Origin: Sodiomyces alkalinus F11
Taxonomy: Eukaryota > Ascomycota > Sordariomycetes > Glomerellales > Plectosphaerellaceae
Direction of reading: 5' to 3'
DNA length: 64,000 nucleotides
Assembly: GCF_003711515.1 (NCBI RefSeq)
Contig: NW_021167089.1
Location: forward strand, 317,296 to 381,295
A program made the position numbers and the translations under genes. Shown piece by piece: positions 40,830 through 54,016 of this stretch (positions within the stretch are counted from its first letter, which is position 1; each line of letters starts with the position of its first letter). The notes beneath the pieces are model-generated. The model made no database searches, was not told where the DNA came from, and worked only from the letters and a program-made list of their open reading frames with translations.

Positions 40830-41991
40830 ACGGGACTACTGCTGTCGAGGCGGCTAGGGAGGGTGTCGAGGGCGTTACTCTCGACGGCGTTCCCGCTGCT
40901 AGTATGATCACCCATCTCAACAACCCGGTCATGCACAAGCGTGCCCCCGTGCAGCAGGCCATTGCCGATGTCCGCATGGCCACCCGGAAGCTCTTTGCCG
41001 AGTACCTCGATTCCCAGGGCTTCGTCCAGTTCGAGCCTCCCTGTCTGATCGGGGCCGCATCGGAAGGCGGCGCCAACGTCTTCGTCTTGCCGTACTTTGA
41101 TAAGACTGCCTGTCTGGCCCAGTCTCCCCAGTTCTACAAGCAGATTGAGATTGCCGGTGGCCGAAAGAGAGTATATTGCATTGGTCCCGTTTTCCGTGCC
41201 GAGAACTCCAATACCCCGAGGCACATGACTGAGGTCGGTTACCTGTCCTTTTTTTTCCTTTTCGTTTCTTTTCCCCCCTTCATTTGGCTACCGGGAAATC
41301 TAATGTCTACCAGTTCACCGGTCTCGATCTCGAAATGGAAATCGAAGACGACTATCACGAGGTGCAGGACATGCTCGAGAAGACCCTGCTCTACATCTTC
41401 CGTGGCCTCGCGGAACGCTGCGCCGAGCAAATCGAGACCATCCGCGCCGTCTACCCGTCCGAGGACTTCCTCCTGCCCGAACCGGGCAAGGAAGTCCGCC
41501 TCACCTTCGCCGAGGGCCAGCGCCTCCTCCGCGAGGAAGGCCCGGAGGAGTTCCGCAACGTGAGCGACTTCGAGGACATGTCCACCCCGCAAGAGAAGGC
41601 CCTGGGCGCGCTCATCCGCGCCAAGTACAACACGGACTTCTACGTCCTCGACAAGTTCCCCGAGGAGGCCCGCCCCTTCTACGCCCTCGAGGACCCGGCC
41701 GACCCGCGCGTCACCAACGCCTACGACTTCTTCATGCGCGGCCAGGAGATCCTCAGCGGCGGTCAACGTATCCACGACCCTGCCCTCCTCGAGGCCCGCA
41801 TCCGGAAGAAGGGCATCGACCCCAACTCCCCCGGTATCAAGGAGTACATCGACGTCTTCCGAAGCGCCGGCGTCCCGCCCCATGGCGGTGGCGGTATCGG
41901 CCTCGACCGCGTCGTCGCTTGGTTCCTGAACCTGCCCTCTGTGCATTTGACGAGCTACTACCCTCGCACGCCCAAGAGGCTGCTTCCGTAG
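40085..41991 (+). CDS. DPS1: Cytosolic aspartyl-tRNA synthetase
   Basis: Two exons (40085-41233, 41314-41991) encode 608 residues. An N-terminal Ala/Lys/Glu-rich appendix, typical of eukaryotic cytosolic AspRS, precedes the OB-fold anticodon-binding domain (VKVRGWVQNSRMQGAKMCFV, VEATVQKPLEPVKSC). The class II catalytic core has motif 2 YCIGPVFRAENSNTPRHMTE, split from FTGLDLEMEIEDDYHEV by the 80-bp intron, and motif 3 GIGLDRVVAWFL near the C-terminus, ending YYPRTPKRLLP. It charges tRNA-Asp. Between the two domains an Ala run (GCT codons at 40794-40830) is expanded. The donor is GTCGGT, slightly off consensus, but the join restores the family sequence exactly. Confidence 0.96.
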
Positions 41992-42671
41992 AGGTCTTTA
42001 CCGGAATGGAGAGACAAGAATGGCGATGATAAAAGGGGGGTGGTAAGATATCCCCGATCGACGGGGTTGTAACTCCATGTAGAGAGGCGGACGTATAGGC
42101 ATAAAAATGATTTACACGAAGGATTAGGATTAGCCGTCATGAAATAAAGAAATTGAAAACACATTACCATCAGAGACATATGTCCAAGGTAGATGCCAAT
42201 TATTCACGACAAATGATAAGTTAGTATCTGCAGCGGGCATAATAATTAAGAGGGGGAATTCCCACTTCCTGTTGCTCATCTCAAGTCGGAATGGCAGAAT
42301 ATTGAAGCCAAGGACACGCTCTCTTCTATTTCAACCAATTACTATTACACCTCTAAGCACCCAGGGTATTGTCCAAGCATTTATTCCTTTTCTCGCCCCA
42401 AGTGGCACCGTCCTATACCCCCTATACAGCTTGACAAAAAGTAAAAAAAAAAATAAACCGCGATAACAAAAAGTCTTTCATAAGGATCGTAAGAAATGTA
42501 AGTATGTTCCCTGTCCAAGGATAGTTCATATGTGTATATATGTATGTGTATGTGTTTTCTCCTTTGTACGATGTTGTATCGGCCTCATAGTTGCTTCGAT
42601 GATTGACATGGTAAAACGAAAAAGAGGAGGGAATGATGAGAGCGCAAGAGCCATGCCACCTTTGGCTAAGC
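41992..42671. other. Convergent intergenic region DPS1-CFEM gene
   Basis: Two converging genes share this 3' region; AT-rich, with an A run at 42441-42453. No additional gene seen. Confidence 0.5.
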
Positions 42672-44812
42672 TCAGAACACAGCAACAACGACCATGGCAG
42701 CCACGGCCGCACCGAAGCTGGCGGCGACCTTACCGGCACCGGCCCGGACGGGGAAATCCAAGTCCGGGTCGGAAGATTCGGAAGGCAAGACGCCACCGCT
42801 ACCGACAGGGTCCGAAGCGCCCGGAGCCACGGGGGTAGGAACTACGGGGGTAGGAACCACGGGGATGGCCTCCACGCCGGAGGTGGTGAAGCCGACCTCG
42901 GGAACCTCAATGGTGGACTGGATGACGGTGACGACCGGGGAGCCCTCGATGGTGGAGCCGTCCGAGACCTGGGGGACTGTGAGGGTCGTGTCGACGACGA
43001 TGGTGGTGTAGTGGGCATCGGTGGGCACCGGGGTGGGGGCGACGGTGATGACGGTGGTGATGGGGTCGGCGCCGGTGATGATGGCGGGGTTTTCGGGGAT
43101 GTGCCCAGCGCAGATACCCTGGAAGAACTTGACGGCCTCGGCGATGATCTCGTCGGTCTCGCCGTGGGCGTAGACGCAGGTGAAGATGTGCTCGACGAAG
43201 AGGGTGTCCGGGCAGTAGCAGGCGACGTCGGTGTTGTCCGAGCAGGCGACGGAGAACAGCCATGTGTTCAGGCACTTGGGGACGACGTCGGGGCAGGGGA
43301 GAGTCTCGATGGGAGACGCAGGCCCGGTGACAGTGGGGGCAGGGACTTCGGGCTGTTCGGGCTGGGGTTGCTCGGGAGTCTCGGGCTGCTCGGGCTGAGG
43401 TTGCTCGGGCTGAGGTTGACCAGGTTGCTCCGGCTGAGGCTGACCGGGCTGCTCGGGAACGACGGGCAAGGTGCCAGTGGGCTCAGGAGTGAGGGTGATA
43501 GTCTCAGTCACATCACAGACAGTAGTGGTCAGGGGGACGGTGACGGTGACGACGGGAGGAGTACCACCAGCGCACTCGGGAATCTCAGGACCACAGTCGG
43601 TAACGGTGGATACGATGGTGGTGAAGATGGTCGAGATGGTAGTATAGGTGGTGACCTCGGTGATGGGCTCCTGGGGCACCGCTGGCGGCTGAGAAGAGAC
43701 AGGGGGCTGGCTCTGTTCCGGGATGGCGCTCGAGGTGCTGGAGAAGACGGGAGGCTGGGTCTCGCCGGGGAACTCGGGAGCCTCGGAAGACTGAGGGGGG
43801 TTGGATGGAACGGGAGGCTTGGACTCGGCCGGGGAGCTCTCGGCAGGAGTGCTCTCGGCAGGCGTGCTCTCGGCAGGCGTGCTCTCGGCAGGCGTGCTCT
43901 CGGCAGGCGTGCTCTCGGCAGGCGTGCTCTCGGCAGGAGTGCTCTCGGCAGGAGTGCTCTCGGCAGGCGGCACGGCGGAAGAGGACTTGGGGGCCTCAGG
44001 CTGCTCGGGTTGTTCGGGTTGTTCAGGTTGTTCAGGCTGCTCGGGTTGTTCAGGCTGCTCGGGCTGCTCGGGACTCTCAGAGGGTAGAGGAAGCTCGGAA
44101 GTAGCAGGAGGAAGGACAACAGTGCTGAGTGTAGTAGGGGGAGGAAGCGTGGGAGGCGCAGGGCCCTTGGGGGGCTTCTTCCTCTCGCAGTCAAAACCGA
44201 TCCTCCAGATGTTGACGAAGCAGTTGTTCCTGGAGCTGCGAGGCTGCCTGGGGTAGACGACGGTGACGTTGATGGCGCCACCACACTGCGTGTTCTTCAC
44301 GGTGGTACCCCGGCTCGAACAGGTGGCCCGGTGGCGGCACTGGCTGCCGTCGGGCATGTCGTAGTGGAACTCGAGGTCGCAGTCGAACTCGGGGGTGACT
44401 TCGAACCAGTCGATGGAGAACTTCTTGCCGGAGCCGAACGAAGGGGACTCGGCCTTGGTTAGGCCGCAGACACCGCCGATGGCCCTGTCGTTGAAACGCG
44501 ACACCTTGGATTCTAAGGCCCAGCCCTTGAAATCGAAGCCGGCATAGTTGCCGAAGTTACCAGGGACCAGGTCGCGCCAGTCGAAGCCGTTCCTCTGGTG
44601 GTCGTCGAAGCAGTCGTTGTCGATGTTGTCAGGGCAGGTGAAGGGGTTGGCAAAGCGGAACTGGGGGTGGACCGTTAGATCAGGCTCGGTGCGCATGGGT
44701 TTGCCAGCCGTATGTGGCAAAAGTTGTGTATGTTAATGAGGGTGGAACTTACAGTAGCGGTAACCTCGCCAAGGCTGGCGGCAAGGGCCAAAAGAGGCAG
44801 AAGAGTCTTCAT
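42672..44812 (-). CDS. GPI-type cell-wall protein with CFEM domain and Pro/Thr/Ser repeats
   Basis: Exon 1 (44812-44753) encodes the signal peptide [20 protein letters not shown]; exon 2 (44660-42672) follows a 92-bp intron; 682 residues. A Cys-containing N-terminal domain ([53 protein letters not shown]) is followed by a PEQ run, eight TPAES units (15-bp tandem DNA repeat, 43845-43965) and a second Pro/Gln/Glu repeat. The CFEM domain is at about residues 480-550 ([50 protein letters not shown]). Then comes a Val/Thr-rich stalk and a hydrophobic C-terminus ([12 protein letters not shown]) fitting a GPI-anchor signal. CFEM proteins act at the cell surface, some in haem/iron uptake or virulence; this one cannot be assigned more closely. 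Confidence 0.88.
43845..43970 (-). repeat. 15-bp tandem repeat coding TPAES
   Basis: Eight consecutive units of GGMGTGCTCTCGGCA on the plus strand (TPAES on the minus strand), flanked by one variant unit on each side. Expected to vary in copy number between strains. Confidence 0.9.
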
Positions 44813-47800
44813 GATTGCTTGAGAAACCGAATAAATATATACCTTCCAGCCTGTGGTAGTATCGTTCGAAAAGAGAGAGGAGAAACAAATCAAGATAGTG
44901 TTGTTAACGATAATAGCTCAAGGGAAGCGAGTGGCCTTGGGCTTACAAACGAAGGTGAAAGGGGTGGGGGGAAGAAGAAAAAGAAAAAAAGAACGACTTG
45001 AGGGTAGTCGAACGAATGGAACTCAACAGGAAGAAATGGCGATGAAGTGGAAGACAAAGACAAGAACGAAGCAGTAGGTGGCCGGGGGAACAAAGACCAG
45101 CTATATATCAGAGAGGAGGAGGGCAGCTATGCCTGTCCCAAAGGGTTACACTGTCGGCCCGTCATTGAAGGAGATCGATCTCCTTTGCCCCGTATCCTCC
45201 AGGACCGGCGCTTCAGGAGGGTCTTGGAGAGCTATTCGTAGACCCTTGCAAATGGGTCGGTTGACGAAGTTGCTGTCGTCGGTATCTAGGGCGACTCCGT
45301 ACTAGACAAAACGGACCGTTTACCTGAAGAACCGGCGGCTTCGTGCAGCATCCATGCACCAAGTGGGACTCGGCTTCTTTGCTCGCATTGGCCTCCCGGG
45401 AGGCGCCCCTGTGGGAGCATCTATGTACAACGTAAAGCACCGATCGACCTTTGAAAGACCACCAAGCATGGATATCCGTACTTCGTACACCGGGCCTGGC
45501 TTCGCCTAAGGGCGATCCTGGCCTGGGGAGGATCGAACTTGGAAGAAAGAAGCACGTCGATTTCGTGGCATCATGGACCGGGGGTTGACAGGAGGGACAA
45601 AGCCAAGGATGAAACAACTCGGCAAACAACTTTGGGATGTCTTTGGAGGTGAAGTCCGAGCACTGAGCGCTGTGATGTCGATGGTGGAGTCACATGTGAG
45701 GGTGAGGGAGACGCAGACGGTGACCCCACATTTCCCATCGCAGGGTTAACCGCTTTTAGTAATACACCTGATTTTGGGACAACGCTTTCAGGGGTGGCTT
45801 GCATGTTTTGGAGCTTAATTAAGGGGAGTAAAACGTCCGGCCCCAGACGAAGTCGAGGTACGGCGTATACCTAAGGTACCTACCTACCTTAAGGTACATT
45901 AAGAGACCAGGAGCGAATACGGATACAGATGTAGATGTATCTTCGAAACGCACCTGGTATGGATACGATACTTCGTATGAATCTTTTGTTCTAAGGGACC
46001 TTGGGAGGAAAGAAATGGGAATACAAATGACAAACATTAAATCAACGGACGATAAAGACCGTAGCCGCCCAAGGACCCAAAAAGGGAGAGACAACTTAAC
46101 GGGACGGCCTTGTATTCGAAGTCGACCGACGAAACATTCTACAAAGTACTTGGTCCCAACCGCCCCCGTCAGCGCGCTACTGCAGGTACGATTCGGCGAT
46201 TCGGCGATTCGGCTTTCCTGTGGTCCAATCGTGTGTTCTGTCGTCGACGATGCAAAAAGTTGGTATAAGTGCATCGTTCCCCCCCATCGGTCCATAACCG
46301 CCTAATAATACGCACTCCAATACTGGGCGATATAAACGCATAATGTTTGGCACGCACGGAACAAAACAATCGCTCGCCCGAGTAAGAAACCAGACTAGCC
46401 TAGTAAGTTCCTATCAGTTGATCGGATTTCGTTCTTCTCCTCAGAGGCATACAACGTACAGGGAGCGCTACTCCATACTCTGGACTGAGGTAGTAACCGC
46501 ATCAAGACCCGTACCGGTAAGCTCGGCGGTTTTCTTGTTGGCAGAGGAGGGGCCGCTGGGAGGTTAGCGGACGAACGAGGCCATTCGCGCGTTTCACGTT
46601 TCACGTTTCACGTTGCAAACCTAATGGCACTGCTACCAATGTAGTCAACGGCTCACAGCTGAATGCGACGCTGGCGGTGGGTACCGTTGTAATTGTGGGC
46701 CCCCAGATGGGACAAAAGCCCCGGCGGGGTCCAAGCTTCTCTATACCAGGGGCAACACATCTCCGTATCGTATGTAGTGTACATACCTAAACAAGCTAAT
46801 AAACAGCCGCAAGTCAACTCGACTGGACGGTCTGGAACTCTTTGGCTTGCCGATTTTCAGAGCAGTGGCCATAGCGTGCCTAACCTATCCACCTGGTCGG
46901 GTTGTGCGGTGTAGCGTGGGCTTCACGTACGAAATAAAGTATGAAGGCATTTATTAGTATAAGGTAAGGTAACTACCTAGGTACTTCGTTGGTGTATCGC
47001 CACAGCTCACGACTTGTCCTGCTAACAGCAAAGCCGTTAACCTGAGGTCAAGTCTTGTTGTTTCGGGGTGAGAAGGGGGTTACGCCACCAACTTCACCTG
47101 AATCTGTGAATACGAGAAGAACACAGCACCCCTCTTTTTTTTTTTCCTATTTTTTTTCTTAACCATTTGACACCCAGAAGATTCTGTCCGACCAAGTTAT
47201 TAGCTGCTCTATATTTGGAGTGCTATGCGTACGAAGTATAGATCAGAGACCGTAAGGATAAAAGGGGGCGGAAATAAAATGTCCTATCGTGTAAGTCCAA
47301 CTCGTACCGATATACCACACTATAGACCAGGAATAATCGGAGTATGCTGTCGCCTATTTCGGGTTCGCACAAGGACTGCAATGTCGGGACTGTTGTCATG
47401 TGACTGAAGTCTCGCCAACCTCGGACGACAGAAACCGAGAGATGGTAAAGGTGTTCGCGACGACTTCGACGACTTCGACGAGTCAGACCTATGGTCATTA
47501 TCTCCTAGCTGCATGGTAGTGCTGTGGAGTAGACCCGGTGTGCGCTTTCCAACCTTGGTGCCGAAAGAACCTGTCTCCTCTGTTCTGTTTCTTAGGAGGA
47601 TAATCCCACAAATCAATGTTCACGAAGCAGCCTAGAGAACTATACAAGGTATTCGTACATGACGCCAGCTCAGAGTCCCTGGTTATTAGATGCTACAATA
47701 TACGTATACACAACCCTGGCCCGTATTCTGTCCTAGCTTGGCTGGCCCGGTATGAGCATTATGTAGTTGGGGTTGAGAGCTCCATAACACTCCCGCCTGC

Positions 47801-47971
47801 CTGCAGTGGCTCACGAGCAATAATAGGCTTGAGGTATTTTGATGTTCCAATTTTGGATGTTCGAGCCTCGTCGTTGCTAGGAAGGATGCCGTGGGATTCT
47901 CTCGCTGTCGCTCGTATGGTATGTCCAAGTGAGAACTGTCTAGACGCATTCCGCGTGTAATAATAATCCCC
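44813..47971. other. 3.1-kb intergenic region
   Basis: No supported gene. Contains AAGGTACCTACCTACCTTAAGG-type motifs (45870-45900), GTACAACGTAAAG (45425), a triple TTTCACG repeat (46594-46614), and another AAGGTAAGGTAACTACCTAGG motif (46960-46983). Probably the promoter region of the CFEM gene plus the 3' side of Vms1. Confidence 0.5.
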
Positions 47972-50110
47972 TCATCTCCCCTGCTGCATCCGTCGAAGCC
48001 TCTCCTCCGCCGCCCTGGCTCTCCGCTCCCTCTCCAACCGCATCCGCATCTCGGGCGTCAACCCCCTCGCCTCCTCCTCCCTCCGCTCCTGTGCCGTCTT
48101 CAACGGACCCCTGTTGTCCAAGCCCGCCGCCGCTGCGACCTTCTTTGCCGTCGTCTTGACCGTCGGTCCCTCACGCTTGAGCCTCTCCTCCTCCGTGCGC
48201 CGCCTCTCGGCCTCCTTGGCCTCCCGCTCGGTCCGCTCCCTCGCCTCGCGCTTGTCGGCGTCCGCCTTGCTCAAGGCCGCGGGCACGTGCGCGGCGTCCC
48301 AGACCCACTTCGCCTCGCCCAGCTCAGACCGTGCCACGCGGAACGCGTCGCGTGTGGCACGTTCGCCGGCGAGCTCGAAGGGAGTCTTTCCCTGTTCGTT
48401 TGTCGCTGTAGGGTCGGCGCCGCCGCGGGTGAGAAGGCCGAGGACGATGGGCGCCGCGTTCTGGTGGGCGGCTAGGTGGAGTGGGGTGGGTGCGTGGTGG
48501 TTTTGATCGAGGGGCACGAAGCGGAACTCCGGCGAGACGGAGTTGGTCTGAAGGTAGTTGAGCAGGGCCGGCAGCTTAGAGCGGCGTATGAGCGCTTGGA
48601 TCTGCGAGGTGTGTAGGAGAGCCGTCTCCTCCTCTTCGGAGGGCTTCGGCTTGGCTGGTTTAGGGGTCGCTGGTTTGGTGGAGGCGATGGACGCGTCGGT
48701 AGGCGGTACGATGGGCTCCCGGGACGGGCTGATTTCCCGGACCTTGAGCCGCGTGAGCTCGATGAAAGAGCGCATCAGCTCATTTTGCGTAGCCCGTCGC
48801 GTGCTGAAGGGGAACCCACGGAGGCGGGAGTCGTTGTGCCGCAGCACCTGACCGTCGTATGGCCCAAACAGCGTTCTGCGGTTCGTGGAACCTGTGGCAC
48901 GCACAAAGAGCAGCTCGGCCGTGTCCAGCAAGCCCTTCCAGTCCTGCAATAGCCCCCTGACATCATCGACCAAGGCCTGCTCATTATATCGACGTAGACT
49001 CGAACCAGCCGAGTGCGCGTTGCCCTTTGAGTTGTCGTTGGCCGACTGCGAGCCACCCTGTTGCCTCCTGGTGGTGTACCGGTGGAAGGTCTTATGGGCG
49101 AGGACGGTGGCCTCTCGATTCAAGGGACCACCCGCGTTTTTTGTTTGTCTTGGGGGCAGAGCCACGACCATAGCGGCGAAATGACCCCCTCCAACCATAC
49201 AAAGGAAGAAATGGGGTCCTTTATAGGCAATCTCGGGAAGGCTGCCATCCTTCGCTGGCTTGGGCATGGCAATGGGTTCGAGTTGTTTTCTCTTGACGAC
49301 GTCGACGAAACTGTGCTCATCCCGAACATCTTCGGCAGTCAGGACAGCCCGGTAGAGCCCAAAGTAGGTGTTCGTCGGCAAGAGGGATGAGCTAAACCAT
49401 ATCAACGGAGGTTTCCCACGGTTTCGACTGCGTCTACCGGTGGCGGCCTCCTCTTCGCCATCCTCGTTTCCGCTTGCGTCGATTTTCATCTCCGCGATGG
49501 TCGCCTGCTTCTTGAGGAGGGTAATTAATGTCGATTCCTTTCGTGAGCCATCATCTCCCGAGTCTGAATCAGACGAGTCGGAGCCCGACAGACTTTCATC
49601 GAGATCTGGGAGGCAGCCTGTTGTTAGCGCATGGTCTGCACCGAAATAGAACGGAACGTAGGAATCAAGTATCTGCACGGCTAAGGCCTCTCGACATCTC
49701 CCAGGACATACTCTCAATTAGCTTTTCGAATTCAACCTCTGCGACAGGTTTGTCCCCTCGGAGCTTTTGTTTTAGGTTGTAGTGATGCCAATCGGATTTC
49801 AGATGGCTCCTCTGCTCCTGGACGGAAGCGAAGCTCAGCCCGCAAAGGGAACAAGCTTGGGACCCGACGACGTTTTCCGAAGCGTCATCGTTGTCTTTCG
49901 TGGGCGAGCTCGAGGTGTCGGAGATCTGAGGCTGGTTGTCGACGTCGGGTTTGAGGGCGAGAGTGGCGAGGACTTCCGGGGGGAGATCGTAAACTTTTTC
50001 GAGGTGGGAAGGTCAGCGATGATGATAACACCGATGGCGGGGTACCTTGGTGAGGTGTGATTCGTACTATACAACGGTCGCCGGAGCAAGTCTTCGGTCG
50101 TCTTGTCCAT
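47972..50110 (-). CDS. VMS1: Vms1/ANKZF1-type peptidyl-tRNA hydrolase
   Basis: Three exons (50110-50068, 49993-49712, 49605-47972) encode 652 residues. Exon joins restore RPLYIYDLPPEVLATL and EFEKLIENLDESLSGSD. In order: a Rei1-like C2H2 finger (CSLCGLSFASVQEQRSHLKS, then DWHHYNLKQKLRG), the release-factor-like VLRF domain with GPHFFLCMVGGGHFAAMVV and the catalytic loop QGGSQSANDNSKGNAHSAGS with RRYNEQAL, ankyrin-type repeats (PTPLHLAAHQNAAPIVLGLL), a basic coiled coil, and the C-terminal VCP-interacting motif (RARAAEERLRRMQQ) that recruits Cdc48. Vms1 cleaves peptidyl-tRNA on stalled 60S subunits and protects mitochondria. An in-frame upstream ATG at 50143 adds a low-complexity SASASAS stretch and is an alternative start. 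Confidence 0.93.
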
Positions 50111-51260
50111 CGCGCTCGCGCTCGCGCTGGCGCTGGCGCTCATCCTCCGGGCGTGCGTAGTTGGCCAAACGGATGGGGATCGGAGTCGCTGACACTGGAG
50201 AGATGCGGCGTTTAAAGAGCTCAAGCTTGATGCTTGGTTTCGCACTTCCCTTCAACCCGGCGGGTACGTATTCTTAGCTTTGACTTCCACGTTGGTAAAC
50301 CCCATCCCCACCTTTTATATAAGGTACAGGTACCTTAAGGTAAGGTAAGTACCTAAAGGTAAGGTAGGTATCCTACAAGGTACACTTTTGTAGTCATCAA
50401 CGGTTATTATTCAGGCAGCCACGGCGGTGACTCCCTCGGTGACTCTTAAAATGACTCCTTGAATACGCTCGTCCAGTAAGTGGTCTCCGACAGACTAATC
50501 AATGAGAAGAGGACTATGAGGCCAGGAGATATGAGGCCGTAATGTTTTATGTGGTGCTTGAAATCGTCCAGCCCAGCTCAGGCCAAAGTACAAAAGGTAC
50601 CTTACCTTACCTATCTGAGGTAAGGTAATTGAAAAGTGAGAAGTTACGACCCATGCTGACATAAGCCACAAACGCGAACGGCAGATCTCGACTCGACGTC
50701 AGTGATGATATCACCATCTCAACAGCGACGGTCTCACTTGCTCTGTACTCCGTACGAATACAACACCTGCTTGTACCTCTCAAAACTTCCAGGTCCACAG
50801 GGTTGACCGCAACATGTTGCTCTCCGTAGTGCCTCATGTCTGATCCTATAGAGGCCTTAGTCCACCGTCCGTCCTACCCTGCGCGATCGTTCATTGGATG
50901 AGTTGGGCTTGTTCTCAGCTGTCGAGCTATGCTTCCTCGGGAATCTCAGCTCCGGGTTCGTTCTTATACGTAGCACGCTTGGTTTAAGCGCGAATCCAGT
51001 CCTGGCAAAGGTCTTACGAGATCAAGGGACTGGAAGTATATATAAGGTAGAGGACCCTTCACCTGTCTGTTCTCTTAGCGCCTTCTCCGTCTCTACACGT
51101 TTACGTACCTGTACTCTTCCCGACAAACATCTCCTCCCCAAACCTACCTGTACCTTACTCGACCCATATCAAAGCCACATCAGTCAACAAAGCTCTCTCT
51201 CTTCCTCCATTCCCCTGTACACCACCATCATCCAAGCTTGGGCCCTTGTACCTGTTGACC
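50111..51260. other. Divergent intergenic region VMS1-small protein
   Basis: Dense TAAGGTA/GGTACCT repeats at 50320-50385 and 50595-50630, and CTCCGTACGAATACAAC near 50748. A pyrimidine-rich leader with many TACCTGTACC motifs (51060-51255) precedes the small-protein gene. Confidence 0.5.
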
Positions 51261-51804
51261 ATGGACTTCATCAACAAAATGACGGCCGACAAATCGGGCG
51301 CCCAAAAGCCGCAGATGAGCACTCAAGAAAATACAAGTTCGGCCGTCAGCGGCGGCAGTGGCCAGGGTCTTATGGACAAGGTCAACTCCATGACGGGAGG
51401 TGGTCCTCAAAGCGAGAAGAACGAGGACTACCTCGACAAGGGTGGGTACTGAACCTCTTACCCTCCAAACACCCCGAATAACCAACCCTGTGTTGTCCTA
51501 TTGCTAAACCAAACGGCCTCTTTCATTGCATCTTAGGCGTCGACTTTGTCCAGGAGCATGTCTTAGGTCAGGACCAACAATCCAACGAAACCGCTGCCGA
51601 GCAGGCCAAGGACGAGGTCATCTCCGACACCATCCGCTCGAAGTACAAGGGGGCCACCGGTTCCGAATTTCCCGTTCCTGATAAAGTATGCCCAGTCCCT
51701 TGCCGAGAATCTTTGTTGTTTTATGAGGCTCTCAGGTGTTGGTTTTAACCGTCAATTCACTAACTGGACTGGACTCGTAGGATAGGAAGTATGGCTCCTC
51801 GTAA
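51261..51804 (+). CDS. Small hydrophilic fungal protein, function unknown
   Basis: Three exons (51261-51441, 51537-51685, 51781-51804) encode 117 residues. The sequence starts MDFINKMTADKSGAQKPQMS, continues with a Gly/Ser-rich stretch, DYLDKG joined to VDFVQEHVLGQ, EQAKDEVISDTIRSKYKGAT with GSEFPVPDK, and ends DRKYGSS. It is acidic, predicted disordered, with no signal peptide or membrane segment. The pattern (DYLDKGVDFVQ, AEQAKDExISDxIRxKYKxATG) resembles small conserved ascomycete proteins, often stress-induced; no molecular role is known. Splice sites are consensus (GTGGGT, GTATGC donors) and all three exons stay in frame. The long pyrimidine-rich leader suggests strong expression. Confidence 0.75.
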
Positions 51805-53436
51805 GGCGGCCCATCCGTCCGCGTATGAATCCCTGTCCGGTGGACTGTTGTCGGCGGATGATCATGGTCTATTCTGTGTCGATGCTTCTTAAAGACAAGT
51901 CGTCACCGGGAAAAGTCCAATTAGACAGCGAATATGCACACTGTGACTTGGTTTCTTCCTTGTGTCGATACCTCCATGAACCATCGTGTACTATACTCCC
52001 GTGTATTAGGGCTGTCACGACTCACAAGTCTTTAGAAATGATTCTCGGGCGGAAAGCTTCGCGGTCTTGAATGTCGCCTCACTGGGATTCCAATGATTTC
52101 TCATGGCCCACCGCAAGTCCTCTTTTCATCTCGCTCTGAATTTCGACTCCTATATCGGCGGATAGCTTTTATCTTTGGCGGTCGTCCTATGACCGCTTGG
52201 TCAAATGGTGAAGCGCCGCCATACTCTCACTGGTGTCGAAGCTCTTACATACGCATCGTATGTTCACGGCACAAGAAGATAACTACAGCAAACCGTACGA
52301 GCGTACGTGGTTCAGGGTAATGTCATTGAGACCCGGGGCAACTTTATTTCCACAAGAGGTGAAGTAAAAGCTTGTAGTTTTCGACTTTCTGATGACGACC
52401 CCAATGCTTCATAACCGCCGTCCTGACATTCAGATTTTGCTTCCTCCTGGGAAACTTGGGAGTCCGCGGGGCGGACGGGAAAAAGGCGATCTACATAAAG
52501 CCATAAATACGATATCACCCACAACTACCCTTGAGGCTTCCGACTCGACAGCCTGACCGACCACTTCGACGGCATCCACGGAGGGTTGTCACCGAGGATG
52601 GAACTCCATCTGATGAATGCCCTCGTGTGTGACCGTCGTCGACACTGCTGTCTTGGGCTCGTAGCATGCATACATACACCAGAGCTCTGTGCGGCCCCAT
52701 AAAGCTATCCAATCTTGCTCAGCTGCCTTCGAAACGCCGTGGCGGATGTGGGCTGTGTTGGAGACGTCTCAAGGGCGGTGAAGGACGTGGCGGACAGACG
52801 ATGCGTTCGTTCTCCAGGACGAGATATGCGTACATGTATCTATGTACCACGTAGGTTATATGTCTTGTCCACCGCCGAGTGTTCGGCGCCGTCCCGTCAG
52901 AAGACGCGCTGGAGATAATTACATGCATCCCACATGCCAGGGTCGGGATGGTCCCCCCGGTGTACTATGAATAGCTACTAATAATACCTTGTACGCAGAT
53001 ACGCAGACAAAGGTTCCTGCCTGTCTGTGCAGACTCTACCCGGGTCCTGTGCGGTTGTAGCTCAGGGCCTGGCTGAAGATTGAGCAACACATGGAGAAAG
53101 CATGATAAGCAAGGGATGCTGTTCCGACGTACGTTGTTGCGTTGTATCAGCTACGTATGTGAGACTCGTCGAATGTCTTGCCCGACCTCCTCGTGTTTTG
53201 GTGTCGGCGAGTCGGAGATGAATCAGAGGACTGGCATTTGTCACTCTCACAGTGCTCACACTACGAGTGGAGTGCAAACGATATGTCTCGCTTCCGTGGC
53301 CATCTCATGTCTCCGTTAGCACTTCCACGACGGACACGATGGCATCTCGTCGGGGTTGAGGGTGCCATGTATGCTGAGCCACGTACTGACCGTTTCTCGT
53401 TTGTCCCTCTGCCTCAGAGGCCCGTGGCAATATGGA
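51805..53436. other. Intergenic region, no supported gene
   Basis: Short open frames on both strands lack recognisable domains. No tRNA or repeat was identified. Confidence 0.45.
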
Positions 53437-54016
53437 NNNNNNNNNNNNNNNNNNNNNNNNNNNNNNNNNNNNNNNNNNNNNNNNNNNNNNNNNNNNNNNN
53501 NNNNNNNNNNNNNNNNNNNNNNNNNNNNNNNNNNNNNNNNNNNNNNNNNNNNNNNNNNNNNNNNNNNNNNNNNNNNNNNNNNNNNNNNNNNNNNNNNNNN
53601 NNNNNNNNNNNNNNNNNNNNNNNNNNNNNNNNNNNNNNNNNNNNNNNNNNNNNNNNNNNNNNNNNNNNNNNNNNNNNNNNNNNNNNNNNNNNNNNNNNNN
53701 NNNNNNNNNNNNNNNNNNNNNNNNNNNNNNNNNNNNNNNNNNNNNNNNNNNNNNNNNNNNNNNNNNNNNNNNNNNNNNNNNNNNNNNNNNNNNNNNNNNN
53801 NNNNNNNNNNNNNNNNNNNNNNNNNNNNNNNNNNNNNNNNNNNNNNNNNNNNNNNNNNNNNNNNNNNNNNNNNNNNNNNNNNNNNNNNNNNNNNNNNNNN
53901 NNNNNNNNNNNNNNNNNNNNNNNNNNNNNNNNNNNNNNNNNNNNNNNNNNNNNNNNNNNNNNNNNNNNNNNNNNNNNNNNNNNNNNNNNNNNNNNNNNNN
54001 NNNNNNNNNNNNNNNN
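53437..54016. other. Assembly gap (580 N)
   Basis: Run of N; any frames crossing it are artefacts. Confidence 0.99.

Noticed and set aside
43801..44256. Plus-strand Ser/Gly/Cys repeat frames opposite the CFEM gene
   Set aside because: Antisense reading of the TPAES and PEQ repeats; the minus strand has the signal peptide, CFEM domain and GPI tail.
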